Assembly: GCF_002245655.1 (NCBI RefSeq)
Contig: NZ_NOIH01000027.1
Coordinates: 1 to 36,383, forward strand
Direction: 5' to 3'
Length of the DNA: 36,383 nt
From: Thauera propionica
Lineage (GTDB): Bacteria; Pseudomonadota; Gammaproteobacteria; Burkholderiales; Rhodocyclaceae
Shown here: positions 7,282-15,811 of the stretch, piece by piece
How the letters are laid out: each line of letters begins with the position of its first letter
Numbering within the stretch: position 1 is the first letter of the stretch
Notes under the pieces: generated by a model
What the model was told of the DNA's origin: nothing
Database searches by the model: none
The model's input: the letters and a program-made list of their open reading frames with translations, nothing else
Translations under genes and position numbers: made by a program

Positions 7282-7342
7282 CGTAACCCAGCCAATTCAC
7301 TGCTCCTTCGTTTTCGCGGTCTCCTCAACTCTGGAGAACGCA

Positions 7343-9241
7343 ATGGCCCTTCCCTATACAGAACTACTTGATCTACTTAAGAAACACTTCGGCGTTAACG
7401 TCGCTGAAAATACTGAGTTAACATCTGCACTGCAGCAGTATCGTAACCATTTGAGTGCGCTAAACGGCTTTCTAGCAAACTGCGGCAAGACGGTTGAAGC
7501 TAACGTTGGTGCCGAGTTTGGGAGTCAGTTCGATACTCGCCTGCGTGAGTATGTTGATGCTTTAAACGTATCTGAGCGAACGAAGCGGGATAGAGTTACA
7601 CAGCTGAGATTCATTCGTCGCATCTACGAAGAGCGCGGTGCCGCGACCGTAGTGCCTCCCCCAAACACGAGGGCGAGTCTGAGTACTACATTACGGGAGT
7701 CGATTGCACGCCTGGGTATTGCGCCTAAGACTTTCGCAATCCAAGTAGGTGTGAGCGCCGCAACGGTCCGCGGCTGGCTGAATGGAGGTGGTGCGAACAA
7801 ACGTGGTGTTCCATCTCTCCATCGGGTCGAGGCTGCACTCGGGCTTGAGCGCGACTCTTTAGTCAAGCTTGCGGTTCGTGGATCAGCGGCAATGACTGGT
7901 CGTGCAGCTAAAAAGGACAGAGAAGCGCAACCCGCTGCGCCTGTGATATCTCATCGGCGGCGTATTGCCGAGTGCATACCCCATGGATTTATATTAGCTG
8001 AGTCTGAGCTAGGTGATGAATTTTTGTGCGAATGGTATCGATTGTTCTCGTACAAGACAGGCGGCATGCCGGAGCTTGAGCGCACTTCAAAAGGTGTTTG
8101 GCGATTAATTCCAGAGGGTACGTTCAACAATATCAGTTCTCTCGCACGTAGAAAAAATATGGTCTGCCCGAGCGCTGAAATGCTGCTTGACAGCTTACGC
8201 AAATTTCTCGGCGTCCTGTTTCGTCTGCCTGTTCAAGAGGGTGGAATTCATTGGCGTTCAAAGCCAGCACAAACTCTTGCGTGGCTTGCTCATCCCGATG
8301 CCTTGGCGCTCTACTTGCAGTGGATGACGGACCGGTCGGACGGTATCCGACATAGTGGGCAGCGTGTGTTTGCTCAATTTGTTGCCTGTCTACTGCGGCC
8401 CAATACAGGATATCTCTGGCAACAGCCTGAGGTTTTTCGTGAGCGACTGCCACTTGAAATGCGTCCAGCAGATGCGGCTGCGTGGCAAACGATGTGTGCT
8501 CGCAGCCACGCGTATCTGCGGCAGGTTGTTCGGAGCGCGAAAGGTGTCAGCCGAGCGCCAGACGAACCCATTGCAGACCTGTTGTCGTTGCCCTATCCAT
8601 TGAAACCTGTGCTTGAGGCTCTTAAACGCATCGATGCGGCGGCCGCGGCTTGCCCTCCGGGCAGCATGTCCGAGGCGCGTCATAAGCGAAATGCCCTGCT
8701 GCTTGCGTTGTTGCTTTCGAACCCGCTGCGACGGCGAAGCATTGCTTCGCTTACCTGGTTATCTGATGGCCATGGGTCGCTGCGACGTACGTCAGAGAAT
8801 GGCTGGCGGATTGTTCTGGCGCCTCATCAATTGAAAAATGGCGATAGCAAGCGTGGGAAGAGCTACAACGTCAAGGTTGCGGATTGGGTAGCGCCGCGTC
8901 TTTCTGAGTATGTTGAAGAGTATCGCGATACATTATTGGATGGGAAAGAAAGCCCCTATCTCTTTGTCGCGGGCAAGAGTGTGAGGCTATGGGAGGGTCT
9001 CGGCCCTACGGTTCAGGCGGTTACTCAGAAATATATTCCAGGCTCGGCTGGATTCGGGCCCCATGCCCTGCGGCATCTCGTTGCCACGGACTGGCTTCGC
9101 CGCTACCCGGGAGATTTCCTCACAGTTGCGGAGCTGCTCAACGATAGGCTTGAGACGGTGTTGGCCAGCTATGCGCACTTGAAGCGTGATGACTCATTCT
9201 CACGCTATGAGGCGCATGTTTCGATGATGATGAATAGCTAA
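7343..9241 (+). CDS. Large tyrosine recombinase-like protein with internal helix-turn-helix
   Basis: A 632-residue protein. ATG 7343 was chosen because GGAG lies about 7 bases upstream (7332-7335); a longer frame from 7214 lacks this. Residues 1-95 are helical and may be a core-binding or oligomerisation part (RNHLSALNGFL, SERTKRDRVTQLRFIRR). Residues about 112-172 look like a Cro-type HTH (SIARLGIAPKTFAIQVGVSA, TVRGWLNGGG). The C-terminal ~180 residues carry tyrosine recombinase motifs: NPLRRRSIASLTW (R about 463-465), HQLKNG (K498), HALRH (H574, R577) and LETVLASYAHL (nucleophile Y610). The second active-site His of the usual LLGH box appears replaced by Asp (LLND). It could be a recombinase of this or a nested element, or a relative with altered activity. 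Confidence 0.7.
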   Translation: MALPYTELLDLLKKHFGVNVAENTELTSALQQYRNHLSALNGFLANCGKTVEANVGAEFGSQFDTRLREYVDALNVSERTKRDRVTQLRFIRRIYEERGAATVVPPPNTRASLSTTLRESIARLGIAPKTFAIQVGVSAATVRGWLNGGGANKRGVPSLHRVEAALGLERDSLVKLAVRGSAAMTGRAAKKDREAQPAAPVISHRRRIAECIPHGFILAESELGDEFLCEWYRLFSYKTGGMPELERTSKGVWRLIPEGTFNNISSLARRKNMVCPSAEMLLDSLRKFLGVLFRLPVQEGGIHWRSKPAQTLAWLAHPDALALYLQWMTDRSDGIRHSGQRVFAQFVACLLRPNTGYLWQQPEVFRERLPLEMRPADAAAWQTMCARSHAYLRQVVRSAKGVSRAPDEPIADLLSLPYPLKPVLEALKRIDAAAAACPPGSMSEARHKRNALLLALLLSNPLRRRSIASLTWLSDGHGSLRRTSENGWRIVLAPHQLKNGDSKRGKSYNVKVADWVAPRLSEYVEEYRDTLLDGKESPYLFVAGKSVRLWEGLGPTVQAVTQKYIPGSAGFGPHALRHLVATDWLRRYPGDFLTVAELLNDRLETVLASYAHLKRDDSFSRYEAHVSMMMNS

Positions 9242-9374
9242 GCGGTCACCAAAAGAGGCTTAAAAGCTATGCCCGATGCGATGAGCGAAGATCGCATAGG
9301 CTGAGGCGGGATAGTCGTCTATGCTAAATCCATGGCCTGTGTAGCGGTCGTTAAGTAGGGAAAGGTAAGCTGAT

Positions 9375-9905
9375 TCAGATATCGTCAGCTGCCTTTCTTG
9401 TGCTCATCAGCGAGTTGACATAGCTCTCGCGCCACCTGGGAGGGGTATCGAGGTGCGGTTGTTTGATCTCACCACTTCGCACGCGTCTGTAGAACGTTGA
9501 TTTACCGATGCCGAGCCGGTTCCAGACTTCTTCAGCTCGAAGCAGTCGTTCCGGCTGCTCGTCGGGTAAGTCGAGCAGCGACTCTCGGGGCACTTGAGGT
9601 GGTAAGCGACTGTTGGTTCGCTTCACCCAGGCCAGCAAGCTCTCCCGGTCGAGTCGAATGTGCTCGGCAGGCACTGGTCCGCCATTCTCATTGTGCGTGA
9701 AGCCAGTGATGGTTCTGCTCTCCGCAGCCTCCAACAATGCCTCCGCTCGGGCAGTGAGGTCGGGTACGCCTGCAAGGAATGGTAGGCCATCCTCAACGAT
9801 GACCAGTGCTTGTTGTGCAGCACTGAGTCCCTGCCACTCTACCGCTGCGGCAGCAATGCTCACAGTGTCGCTGAAACGGTTGCCTGGCTTAAATTTCTCG
9901 ACCAT
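9375..9905 (-). CDS. AlpA-like DNA-binding protein, possible excisionase
   Basis: A 176-residue protein whose C-terminal ~55 residues match the AlpA/excisionase winged-HTH pattern: LLRAEEVWNRLGIGKSTFYR, then RRVRSGEIKQPHL and WRESYVNSLM. AlpA-type proteins act as directionality factors or activators of integrase genes in P4-like islands. The N-terminal 110 residues are not recognised; they contain a helical Ala-rich part (TARAEALLEAAES). The ATG at 9903-9905 directly follows the stop of the integrase with no gap, so the two are probably co-translated. Functional pairing with the integrase is inferred from this layout. Confidence 0.7.
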   Translation of the reverse strand: MVEKFKPGNRFSDTVSIAAAAVEWQGLSAAQQALVIVEDGLPFLAGVPDLTARAEALLEAAESRTITGFTHNENGGPVPAEHIRLDRESLLAWVKRTNSRLPPQVPRESLLDLPDEQPERLLRAEEVWNRLGIGKSTFYRRVRSGEIKQPHLDTPPRWRESYVNSLMSTRKAADDI

Positions 9906-11285
9906 CTATATCATTCCTTCCGTCGCAGCAATAGCGAGGGAGATTGCCTTCTTGCGGGCATTATCCTTGCGTATCGCGTCGGCCTTTTTTGAACATTCTT
10001 CGAGTTTTGCGCCGAGCTGCATCCACGCTTTGGCAACGAGCTCTCGCATGTCGGAGCGGTTATAGATCCGCTGAACTTTGTCCGGAAGGCTGTGATTTAG
10101 GCATCGCTCGACAATGATCTCGTTAACGCCGAGGTTTCCCATCAATGTTGCACTCGTCCGCCGTAGGTCATGCACCGTAAATTGCCCGCTATCGAGACGC
10201 AGACTGCTGGTGTCAGACGCGCGGCCAGTGTGCTGTTCGCCGCCAATCTGCCTGTCAGTCAGGGCATGGTAAAGCGTCTTCTTGTTGGCCGGGCGTTCTA
10301 ACTCTCCTTCTCGAACGCGCGCGGGGAACAGGAATCGGGTCGTCCCCGGCAGTGCAAGTAGGGCTTCTATTTGTGATCGGGCGAACGGTGACAAGTAGAT
10401 CAGGTGGTCGCTGGGCTTCCGTCGTCTGGTGGTCTTCTGGTTGGCTGCGGGTATTACCCAAGTTCCCTTATCCAAGTCAATGTGGCTGCGCTCGGCAAGC
10501 AGAGTCTCTTCGCTTCGCGTGGTGGTTGCGAGGATCAGCAGTGTTGCTCGCTGCCACCGCTCACTCATCGAGCTTTCGGGTAGCTTGGTCATTAGATCTA
10601 CTACATCCTGTTCCGACAGAACACGATCCCCCTCATCTCCGTCTCCGTCCCAGTCGTCCGCTTTCAGCCCAACCGTCGGGTTGGCGTTCACCCACTCGTA
10701 TGTGTAGCCCCAGTCGAAGAGCTGACGCAGGGCTGCGAGCATGACACCGCATGTCCTAGTAAGCCCCTTGTCTCGGCGTGCGGCGTCCAGCAGCGCCTTG
10801 ATGTGTCGGGGGCGAAGAGTGTCTAAGTGCAGCTCGCCGGCGCTAGGCAAGATGTGGCGCTCAAAAATACCCGCCAGATATTTTCCGCTGTCGTTGTGTT
10901 TAAGGTGCAGGTAGTCAGCCTTCCACCGTTCGAAAAGCTGCGAGAGTGTCTTTGGGAGTTCGCCCCTAGCGACCGCAAGATGATCCGCAAGCACCTCTGC
11001 TTTTTGCCGCGCGACGTGAGTTTTTGGGTTTGCACCGTCTGCAAGTAGCTTGTTATAAGACTGTGACTTGATGCGGGCGTCTGACAGGCTGATGGCAGGA
11101 TAGGCCCCAATGTAGATCTTGTCTCGCTTGCCGGCGTACCGAAACTGGAACTGCCATGACTTGCTCACGCCGGCCGCTGTGCCGCGTAGGCGTAGAACGA
11201 GGTTGTCGCCATCATGCAGCGAGTGCTCTTTCTTCCCGGCGGGCAGCTTTGCCGCCTCGATGCCTTTCACCGTTAACGTACCCAT
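9906..11285 (-). CDS. int: P4-type tyrosine integrase
   Basis: A 459-residue site-specific integrase starting at ATG 11283-11285 (MGTLTVKGIEAAKLPAGKK); a TTG further upstream gives 12 extra residues without family character. The N-terminal ~95 residues form the arm-binding domain of P4-like integrases (FQFRYAGKRDKIYIGAYPAI, LSDARIKSQSYNKLLADG). A core-binding domain follows, then a complete catalytic set: R in ATTTRSEETLLAERSHIDL, K in NQKTTRRRKP, HDLRRTSATLM, H in CLNHSLPD and Y in VQRIYNRSD. It sits next to the tRNA-Pro fragment, about 290 bases away, as expected for the enzyme that integrated the island. It appears intact. Confidence 0.92.
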   Translation of the reverse strand: MGTLTVKGIEAAKLPAGKKEHSLHDGDNLVLRLRGTAAGVSKSWQFQFRYAGKRDKIYIGAYPAISLSDARIKSQSYNKLLADGANPKTHVARQKAEVLADHLAVARGELPKTLSQLFERWKADYLHLKHNDSGKYLAGIFERHILPSAGELHLDTLRPRHIKALLDAARRDKGLTRTCGVMLAALRQLFDWGYTYEWVNANPTVGLKADDWDGDGDEGDRVLSEQDVVDLMTKLPESSMSERWQRATLLILATTTRSEETLLAERSHIDLDKGTWVIPAANQKTTRRRKPSDHLIYLSPFARSQIEALLALPGTTRFLFPARVREGELERPANKKTLYHALTDRQIGGEQHTGRASDTSSLRLDSGQFTVHDLRRTSATLMGNLGVNEIIVERCLNHSLPDKVQRIYNRSDMRELVAKAWMQLGAKLEECSKKADAIRKDNARKKAISLAIAATEGMI

Positions 11286-11309
11286 AAACCAATCTTGCGG
11301 TACGGGTTC

Positions 11310-11332
11310 CAGGGGTGTCAACAGGGGTGTCA
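11310..11332 (+). repeat. Two direct copies of CAGGGGTGTCA upstream of int
   Basis: CAGGGGTGTCA occurs at 11310-11320 and 11322-11332. A looser GGAGTGTCA lies near 11500. They sit between the integrase start and the att site, where arm-type integrase sites are expected. No binding is shown. The rest of 11333-11570 holds nothing else I can name. Confidence 0.4.
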
Positions 11333-11572
11333 GAGGTGGCGGATCCAGAGGGATGCCGCAGTGCCGTCAGGGGCGCAGCCTACATGGCGCTTTGGGTCGT
11401 CTTGAGACGGTGATACTCGGAGAGACTGGTTGGAACCGCCAGTGTTCGCAAGGGTTTGGAGTCAGTTGGCACAGGGCAGGTGTTTGTGGGGGTATACACG
11501 GAGTGTCAAAAACGGGGTAAAATGAAAAGCTATTTTTTGTTTGTGTCGGCTGAGCGTGATTTGCGCCCACTT

Positions 11573-11620
11573 TACATGGGGTGCAAGGGGTCGCGAGTTC
11601 GAATCCCGCCGCCCCGACCA
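11573..11620 (+). other. Attachment site: 3' half of tRNA-Pro(GGG)
   Basis: From the anticodon loop (ATGGGGT) through the T arm (GCGAGTTCGAATCCCGC) to CGCCCCGACCA the sequence matches bacterial tRNA-Pro(GGG) as I know it. The 5' half (acceptor strand CGGGGCG, D arm) is absent, and the 5' side of the anticodon stem is degenerate (TTTAC instead of CTTGC). A fragment like this is left at the far end of an island integrated into a tRNA 3' end. The original tRNA terminator follows at 11629-11650. Confidence 0.85.
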
Positions 11621-11628
11621 ATCAAACA

Positions 11629-11650
11629 AACCGGCCTTGGCCGGTTTTTT
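11629..11650 (+). terminator. Rho-independent terminator (former tRNA-Pro terminator)
   Basis: AACCGGCC-TT-GGCCGGTT is a perfect 8-bp hairpin running directly into a T tract. It begins nine bases after the CCA end of the tRNA-Pro fragment and belongs to the original tRNA transcription unit. Confidence 0.9.
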
Positions 11651-11741
11651 GTTTTCAGGGCTCTGCGGGCGGGTATCCGGAGCGCTGTGCTAACATTTTG
11701 CGTCTCCTGGCCGCCATCGCGGCTCTTCCCATGGGTCTCAA

Positions 11742-12485
11742 ATGCGCATTCTGGTCAGTAACGACGACGGATATTTTGCCCCCGGAATTGCGGCGCTCGC
11801 CGAAGCGCTCGGCACGCTCGGCGACGTCACGGTCGTGGCCCCTGAACGCGATCGCAGCGGCGCGAGCAACTCGCTGACGCTGGATCGGCCGCTGTCGCTG
11901 CGCCGGACTGCGAACGGCTTCTATCACGTGAATGGCACGCCGACCGACTGTGTTCACCTCGCAGTCACCGGAATGCTCGAGCATCTGCCCGACATGGTGG
12001 TGTCGGGGGTGAACCACGGGGCCAACATGGGCGATGACACGGTTTACTCGGGTACCGTCGCCGCCGCGACCGAAGGATTCCTGCTCGGCGTTCCGTCCAT
12101 CGCAGTGTCGCTCGTGAGCAAGTCGGCAACGGATTTCACGGCGGCCGCACGGGTCGCGCGCGATCTGGCCGAGCGATTCATGCGCGAGCCTTTCCCGCAA
12201 CCCGTATTGTTGAATGTCAATGTGCCTGATGTCGCCTACGACCGCCTGCAGGGTATCAAGGTGACGCGACTCGGCAAGCGCCACAAGGCCGAGCCCGTGG
12301 TTCGCAGCGTGACACCGCGTAACGAGACGGTGTATTGGGTGGGCGCCGCCGGCGGCGCGGCCGATGCAGGAGAGGGCACCGATTTCCACGCCGTGGCCAA
12401 TGGCTATGTGTCGGTCACGCCCCTGCAGCTTGATCTGACCCACACCGGGCTGATCTCTCCTGTCTTCGACTGGCTGAAGCGGTGA
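11742..12485 (+). CDS. surE: 5'/3'-nucleotidase SurE
   Basis: A 247-residue metal-dependent phosphatase that removes phosphate from nucleoside monophosphates and contributes to stationary-phase survival. The N-terminus [16 protein letters not shown] holds the metal-binding Asp pair (D8, D9). Further family motifs are [27 protein letters not shown] and [20 protein letters not shown] with the metal-binding Asn. Length is normal for the family. It is the first core gene after the island border and leads the cluster surE-pcm-nlpD-rpoS. Its TGA overlaps the GTG start codon considered for pcm. Cytoplasmic. Confidence 0.97.
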   Translation: MRILVSNDDGYFAPGIAALAEALGTLGDVTVVAPERDRSGASNSLTLDRPLSLRRTANGFYHVNGTPTDCVHLAVTGMLEHLPDMVVSGVNHGANMGDDTVYSGTVAAATEGFLLGVPSIAVSLVSKSATDFTAAARVARDLAERFMREPFPQPVLLNVNVPDVAYDRLQGIKVTRLGKRHKAEPVVRSVTPRNETVYWVGAAGGAADAGEGTDFHAVANGYVSVTPLQLDLTHTGLISPVFDWLKR

Positions 12486-13135
12486 ACATGCGCAGTACCG
12501 ATGCCGGGCAGGCGATGCGCGCCAGGGCGCGTATGGTCGATCGCCTCCGGACACAGGGAATTCGTGACGAGCGCGTGCTTGCTGCAATGCAGGGGGTACC
12601 CAGGCACCTGTTCGTGGAGGAAGGACTGGCTTACAGCGCCTACGACGACACGCCCTTGCCCATCGGCTTCCAGCAGACCATTTCGCAGCCCTTCGTGGTC
12701 GCGCGCATGATCGAACTGCTGCGCGCGGGACGAGAGCTGGGGCGTACGCTCGAAGTAGGCGCAGGCTGTGGATACCAGGCGGCCGTGCTCAGTCAGCTCG
12801 CGACCGAGGTCTACGCGGTCGAACGGATCCGGCCCTTGCTGGATCGCGCGCGAGCGAACCTTCGTCCCCTGCGCTTGCCGAACGTCAGGCTGAAACTTGC
12901 GGACGGTAGTCTGGGTCTTCCTGAGGCAGCACCATTTGACAGTATCATCGTCGCCGCGGCGGCGATCGGACTCCCGCCCGCGCTGAAAGCGCAGCTCGCC
13001 CCGGGCGGCAGGTTGATCGTTCCGGTCGGCGGAGCGGACCAGCGGCTTCTGCTGGTCGAACGACAAGGCAATGTTTTCCGGGAAAGCTGGTACGAGACTG
13101 TACGTTTCGTTCCGCTTCTCGCAGGTACGGAATGA
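12482..13135 (+). CDS. pcm: Protein-L-isoaspartate O-methyltransferase
   Basis: A 217-residue SAM-dependent methyltransferase that starts repair of isoaspartyl residues in aged proteins. Visible motifs are [25 protein letters not shown] (substrate loop), the SAM-binding [15 protein letters not shown] and [13 protein letters not shown]. The glycine motif reads GAGCGYQ where many homologues have GTGSGYQ, a mild change. The start is GTG 12482, overlapping the surE stop, or ATG 12488, two codons later; neither has a strong ribosome-binding site, which fits translational coupling. The stop overlaps the nlpD start (ATGA). Confidence 0.96.
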   Translation: MNMRSTDAGQAMRARARMVDRLRTQGIRDERVLAAMQGVPRHLFVEEGLAYSAYDDTPLPIGFQQTISQPFVVARMIELLRAGRELGRTLEVGAGCGYQAAVLSQLATEVYAVERIRPLLDRARANLRPLRLPNVRLKLADGSLGLPEAAPFDSIIVAAAAIGLPPALKAQLAPGGRLIVPVGGADQRLLLVERQGNVFRESWYETVRFVPLLAGTE

Positions 13136-14034
13136 GATACCCAATTCGGATGCAGACTCGTATTTACGCGATCCCGGCGGCGCTGGTGATCACCCTTCTT
13201 GCAGGTTGCGCTTCCACGGTTTCTGCGCCGGTGCGTGACGTAAACGGCCTTCCGCCCGCTGTCTCCGCCGTGCCGGCGGAGCAGCCTGGCATGCACACGG
13301 TGCGCCCGGGCGAAACCCTGCTCGGCATCGCACGTCAGTACGGGGTGACCTTGCCGGATCTGGTGGGCTGGAACAACATATCCGACCCGAACCAGCTCGC
13401 GGTGGGGCAGACCGTGCGCGTTGCTCCGCCGGGCGTGGATGGCACGGCCGTCGCCACCGCCATTCCCATTGGTGATGGGGCCGTTGCCACGCCGGTTCCC
13501 GCACCGGGTGCAGAGTCGCCGGCTGCAGCGCCGCTGAAACAGGGGCCTGTCGGGGGGCGTCAGCCCTATTCGGAGGAGGCCTGGTCGAAGGCATCCCCCG
13601 CGGCGGCGGCCCAGCCTGCGGTGCCCCCGCCGGTTGCTACGACGCCCGATGTGCCCAGGGCGACGGGTTCGGGCGAATGGCAGTGGCCTGCCGGCGGGCG
13701 CCTGATTGCCGGATACAACGAGGCGTCGAACAAGGGCGTCGACATCGCCGGCAATGTGGGCGACCCGGTCGTGGCTGCAGCGGCCGGTAAGGTGGTGTAT
13801 GCCGGCAGCGGCTTGCGTGGATACGGCAAGCTGGTTGTCATCAAGCATAACCAGGAGTACAACTCGGTTTACGCGCACAATGACAAACTTCTTGTAAAAG
13901 AAGACGATCAGGTGACCCAGGGGCAGAAGATCGCTGAACTGGGCAGTTCGGAAGCCGACCGCCCGAAGCTGCACTTCGAGATCCGCAAACAGGGCAAGGC
14001 AGTCGATCCGATGAAGTACCTGCCAGCACGCTGA
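13132..14034 (+). CDS. nlpD: NlpD-like lipoprotein: LysM and degenerate M23 domain
   Basis: A 300-residue outer-membrane lipoprotein that in relatives activates the amidase AmiC during cell separation. There is a signal peptide with lipobox LLAGC (Cys about residue 25). A LysM domain follows ([20 protein letters not shown], then [17 protein letters not shown]), then a Pro/Ala-rich linker and a C-terminal LytM/M23 domain (about 180-300). The first zinc-binding His is replaced in NKGVDIAG (expected HxGxD), although [18 protein letters not shown] is kept, so it is probably an activator and not an enzyme. The ATG overlaps the pcm stop. In other proteobacteria the main rpoS promoter lies inside nlpD. 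Confidence 0.93.
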   Translation: MRYPIRMQTRIYAIPAALVITLLAGCASTVSAPVRDVNGLPPAVSAVPAEQPGMHTVRPGETLLGIARQYGVTLPDLVGWNNISDPNQLAVGQTVRVAPPGVDGTAVATAIPIGDGAVATPVPAPGAESPAAAPLKQGPVGGRQPYSEEAWSKASPAAAAQPAVPPPVATTPDVPRATGSGEWQWPAGGRLIAGYNEASNKGVDIAGNVGDPVVAAAAGKVVYAGSGLRGYGKLVVIKHNQEYNSVYAHNDKLLVKEDDQVTQGQKIAELGSSEADRPKLHFEIRKQGKAVDPMKYLPAR

Positions 14035-14044
14035 GGGGGGACGC

Positions 14045-14980
14045 ATGGAAGAGCCGGTGAGCCTTGATGAATTGGAAAATCATGAGCCGGATCTTCCCCC
14101 CGAGGTGGAGGTGTTCGCGACCGTGCCGGTGGCGGCCATCGAGAACGACTTCTTCAGTGACGTCACACAGCTCTATCTCAACGAGATCGGGGCCAATCCC
14201 CTCCTGACCGCGGAGGAGGAGCTCCGGCTGTCGAGGCTCGTTCGCGAGGGAGATTTCACCGCCCGGCAGACTATGATCGAGCGCAACCTGCGCCTCGTCG
14301 TCAACATCGCCAAGCATTACCTCAATCGCGGCATCCCCCTGCTCGATCTGGTCGAGGAGGGCAACCTCGGGCTCATGCATGCGCTCGAGAAGTTCGATCC
14401 CGAGCGCGGATTTCGTTTCTCGACCTACGCGACCTGGTGGATCCGGCAGAACATCGAGCGCGCGATCATGAACCAGTCGCGCACGATCCGCCTGCCCGTG
14501 CATGTGGTGAAGGAGCTCAACCAGGTGTTGCGTGCGCAGCGCAACATCGAAGCGGCCTCGAACGGCGAATCCTCGCTGGATGCGATTGCACAGCGACTCG
14601 ACAAGACGGTAGATGAGGTGCGTGACATCCTGCTGCTGAGCGAACACACGGCCTCGCTCGATGCGCCGCTCGACATCGACCCCAGCTTGTCGATCGGGGA
14701 GTCGTTGGCCGACGATCGCGCGGAAACCCCCGAGTTGCAGATCCACTCCTCCGAAGTCGAAGGGCTGGTGCGCGAGTGGATCAAGATGCTCAACGACAAG
14801 CAGCGCCTCGTGATCCGACACCGTTACGGCATCGACGAGTGCGAATTGCTGACGCTCGAGGAACTGGCCTTGCGGCTGGAGCTCACGCGTGAGCGCGTGC
14901 GGCAGATTCAGCTTGAGGCGCTCGGGCAGCTGCGTCGTATCCTGAAGCGCCACGGCATACCGCGAGACGCACTGCTTTGA
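14045..14980 (+). CDS. rpoS: RNA polymerase sigma factor RpoS
   Basis: A 311-residue general-stress and stationary-phase sigma factor of the sigma-70 family. Region 1.2 begins with [20 protein letters not shown]. Region 2 reads [20 protein letters not shown] and [19 protein letters not shown]. Region 3 ([13 protein letters not shown]) and region 4 ([20 protein letters not shown]) follow, with the RpoS-like ending [12 protein letters not shown]. The start ATG 14045 has a strong purine-rich site (GAGGGGGG) just upstream. It lies 10 bases after nlpD, in the conserved nlpD-rpoS order, and is convergent with the DUF2189 gene 12 bases away, with no clear terminator between. Confidence 0.97.
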   Translation: MEEPVSLDELENHEPDLPPEVEVFATVPVAAIENDFFSDVTQLYLNEIGANPLLTAEEELRLSRLVREGDFTARQTMIERNLRLVVNIAKHYLNRGIPLLDLVEEGNLGLMHALEKFDPERGFRFSTYATWWIRQNIERAIMNQSRTIRLPVHVVKELNQVLRAQRNIEAASNGESSLDAIAQRLDKTVDEVRDILLLSEHTASLDAPLDIDPSLSIGESLADDRAETPELQIHSSEVEGLVREWIKMLNDKQRLVIRHRYGIDECELLTLEELALRLELTRERVRQIQLEALGQLRRILKRHGIPRDALL

Positions 14981-14992
14981 GCCTCGGACCGC

Positions 14993-15757
14993 TCAGCCCG
15001 GCGGAAATACGCGGAAGTAGAGCGCTCGGCTCGCGTAGGCCATCACCGGCAGTGTGACCACCAGCAGCGGCAGCAGGGCCGCGCTGACGATGATCACGAA
15101 TGCCAGCAGGCAGGCCCAGACGATGGTTGCCGGGAAGCGTCCGAATACCGCCCGCACGCTGGCGACAACGCCGGACACGAGATCGGCACGTCCGTCGTAG
15201 ATCAGCGGAATCGAGAACGCCGACACCGCGAAGATGATGAAGGCCAGCACCGCGCCCATCAGCGAACTGTAGAACAGGAAGCGCTGAACGGACTCCTCGG
15301 CCTGCAGCAGGCGGGCGAAGGCGGTCGGTTCGCGTCCGATCATGAAGCCGTAGAGCGTGCCGGCATCGGTGATCCAGATCAGGAAGAGAAGGGCGCAGAC
15401 GAAGGACACCACCCATCCGCCGCGCGGCAGCTTCCTGAACCCCTGCCATATGTTGGCGACCTCCGGTTTCTGTCCGTCCCGGACCCGGTCGGACACGGCG
15501 AAGAAGCCGGCCAGCAGCGCCGGGCCGATCAGCATGAAGCCAGCGGCGAAGGAGAGGCTGATCGGCGCGATCGCCAAGGCCTCGATAAGTGCGAACAGGA
15601 TGCCGCCGAGCACGACGAAGACGCTGGCAAAACCCATGCTGAGCAGCGGGGCCGTGGCGAACTGACGCCACCCGGCGGCGAGTGCCGCGCCTATGTCGGC
15701 AAGCGTGAGCGTGGCGGGCTGGAGACGAGGTGCGGAAGGGGGGCTCGAGTCGATCAT
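14993..15757 (-). CDS. DUF2189-family inner-membrane protein
   Basis: A 254-residue integral membrane protein of the DUF2189 family (function unknown). After a short soluble N-terminus it shows about six hydrophobic segments, for example LLSMGFASVFVVLGGILFAL, AAGFMLIGPALLAGFFAV and WVVSFVCALLFLIW. Family-type features are ALAAGWRQFATAP near the start, the AGFMLIGPALLAGFF segment, and FSIPLIYDGRADL ahead of the last segments. ATG 15755-15757 gives the normal length. It is on the opposite strand from rpoS, downstream of the moxR-to-mltB operon, 54 bases from the mltB stop, so it may be its last gene. Confidence 0.8.
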   Translation of the reverse strand: MIDSSPPSAPRLQPATLTLADIGAALAAGWRQFATAPLLSMGFASVFVVLGGILFALIEALAIAPISLSFAAGFMLIGPALLAGFFAVSDRVRDGQKPEVANIWQGFRKLPRGGWVVSFVCALLFLIWITDAGTLYGFMIGREPTAFARLLQAEESVQRFLFYSSLMGAVLAFIIFAVSAFSIPLIYDGRADLVSGVVASVRAVFGRFPATIVWACLLAFVIIVSAALLPLLVVTLPVMAYASRALYFRVFPPG

Positions 15758-15811
15758 CGTTGCGGAGTCCGGATGGGTGTTGCGATTGATGTGCCGCGCC
15801 CCGCCTCGACC

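Larger units (their letters stand above)
1..11620. mobile_element. Right-hand part of a tRNA-Pro-integrated genomic island
   Basis: Seen: mobile and plasmid-type genes (IS66, IS3 remnant, plasmid-type Rep, two tyrosine recombinases, AlpA-like protein, umuC fragment) end at a truncated tRNA-Pro 3' half at 11573-11620, after which ordinary core genes begin with surE. Much of 4.4-9.9 kb is more A+T-rich than the core. Known: integrases of this type recombine at tRNA 3' ends, leaving a rebuilt tRNA at one end and a 3' fragment at the other. Inferred: this is the fragment end, and the intact tRNA-Pro and other border lie left of the window. Whether it can still excise or transfer cannot be judged, because no conjugation genes are visible here. 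Confidence 0.8.

Noticed and set aside
11521-11572. A complete tRNA-Pro gene ending at 11620
   Set aside because: The acceptor 5' strand and D arm cannot be found upstream, and the 5' side of the anticodon stem is mismatched, so only a 3' fragment is present.
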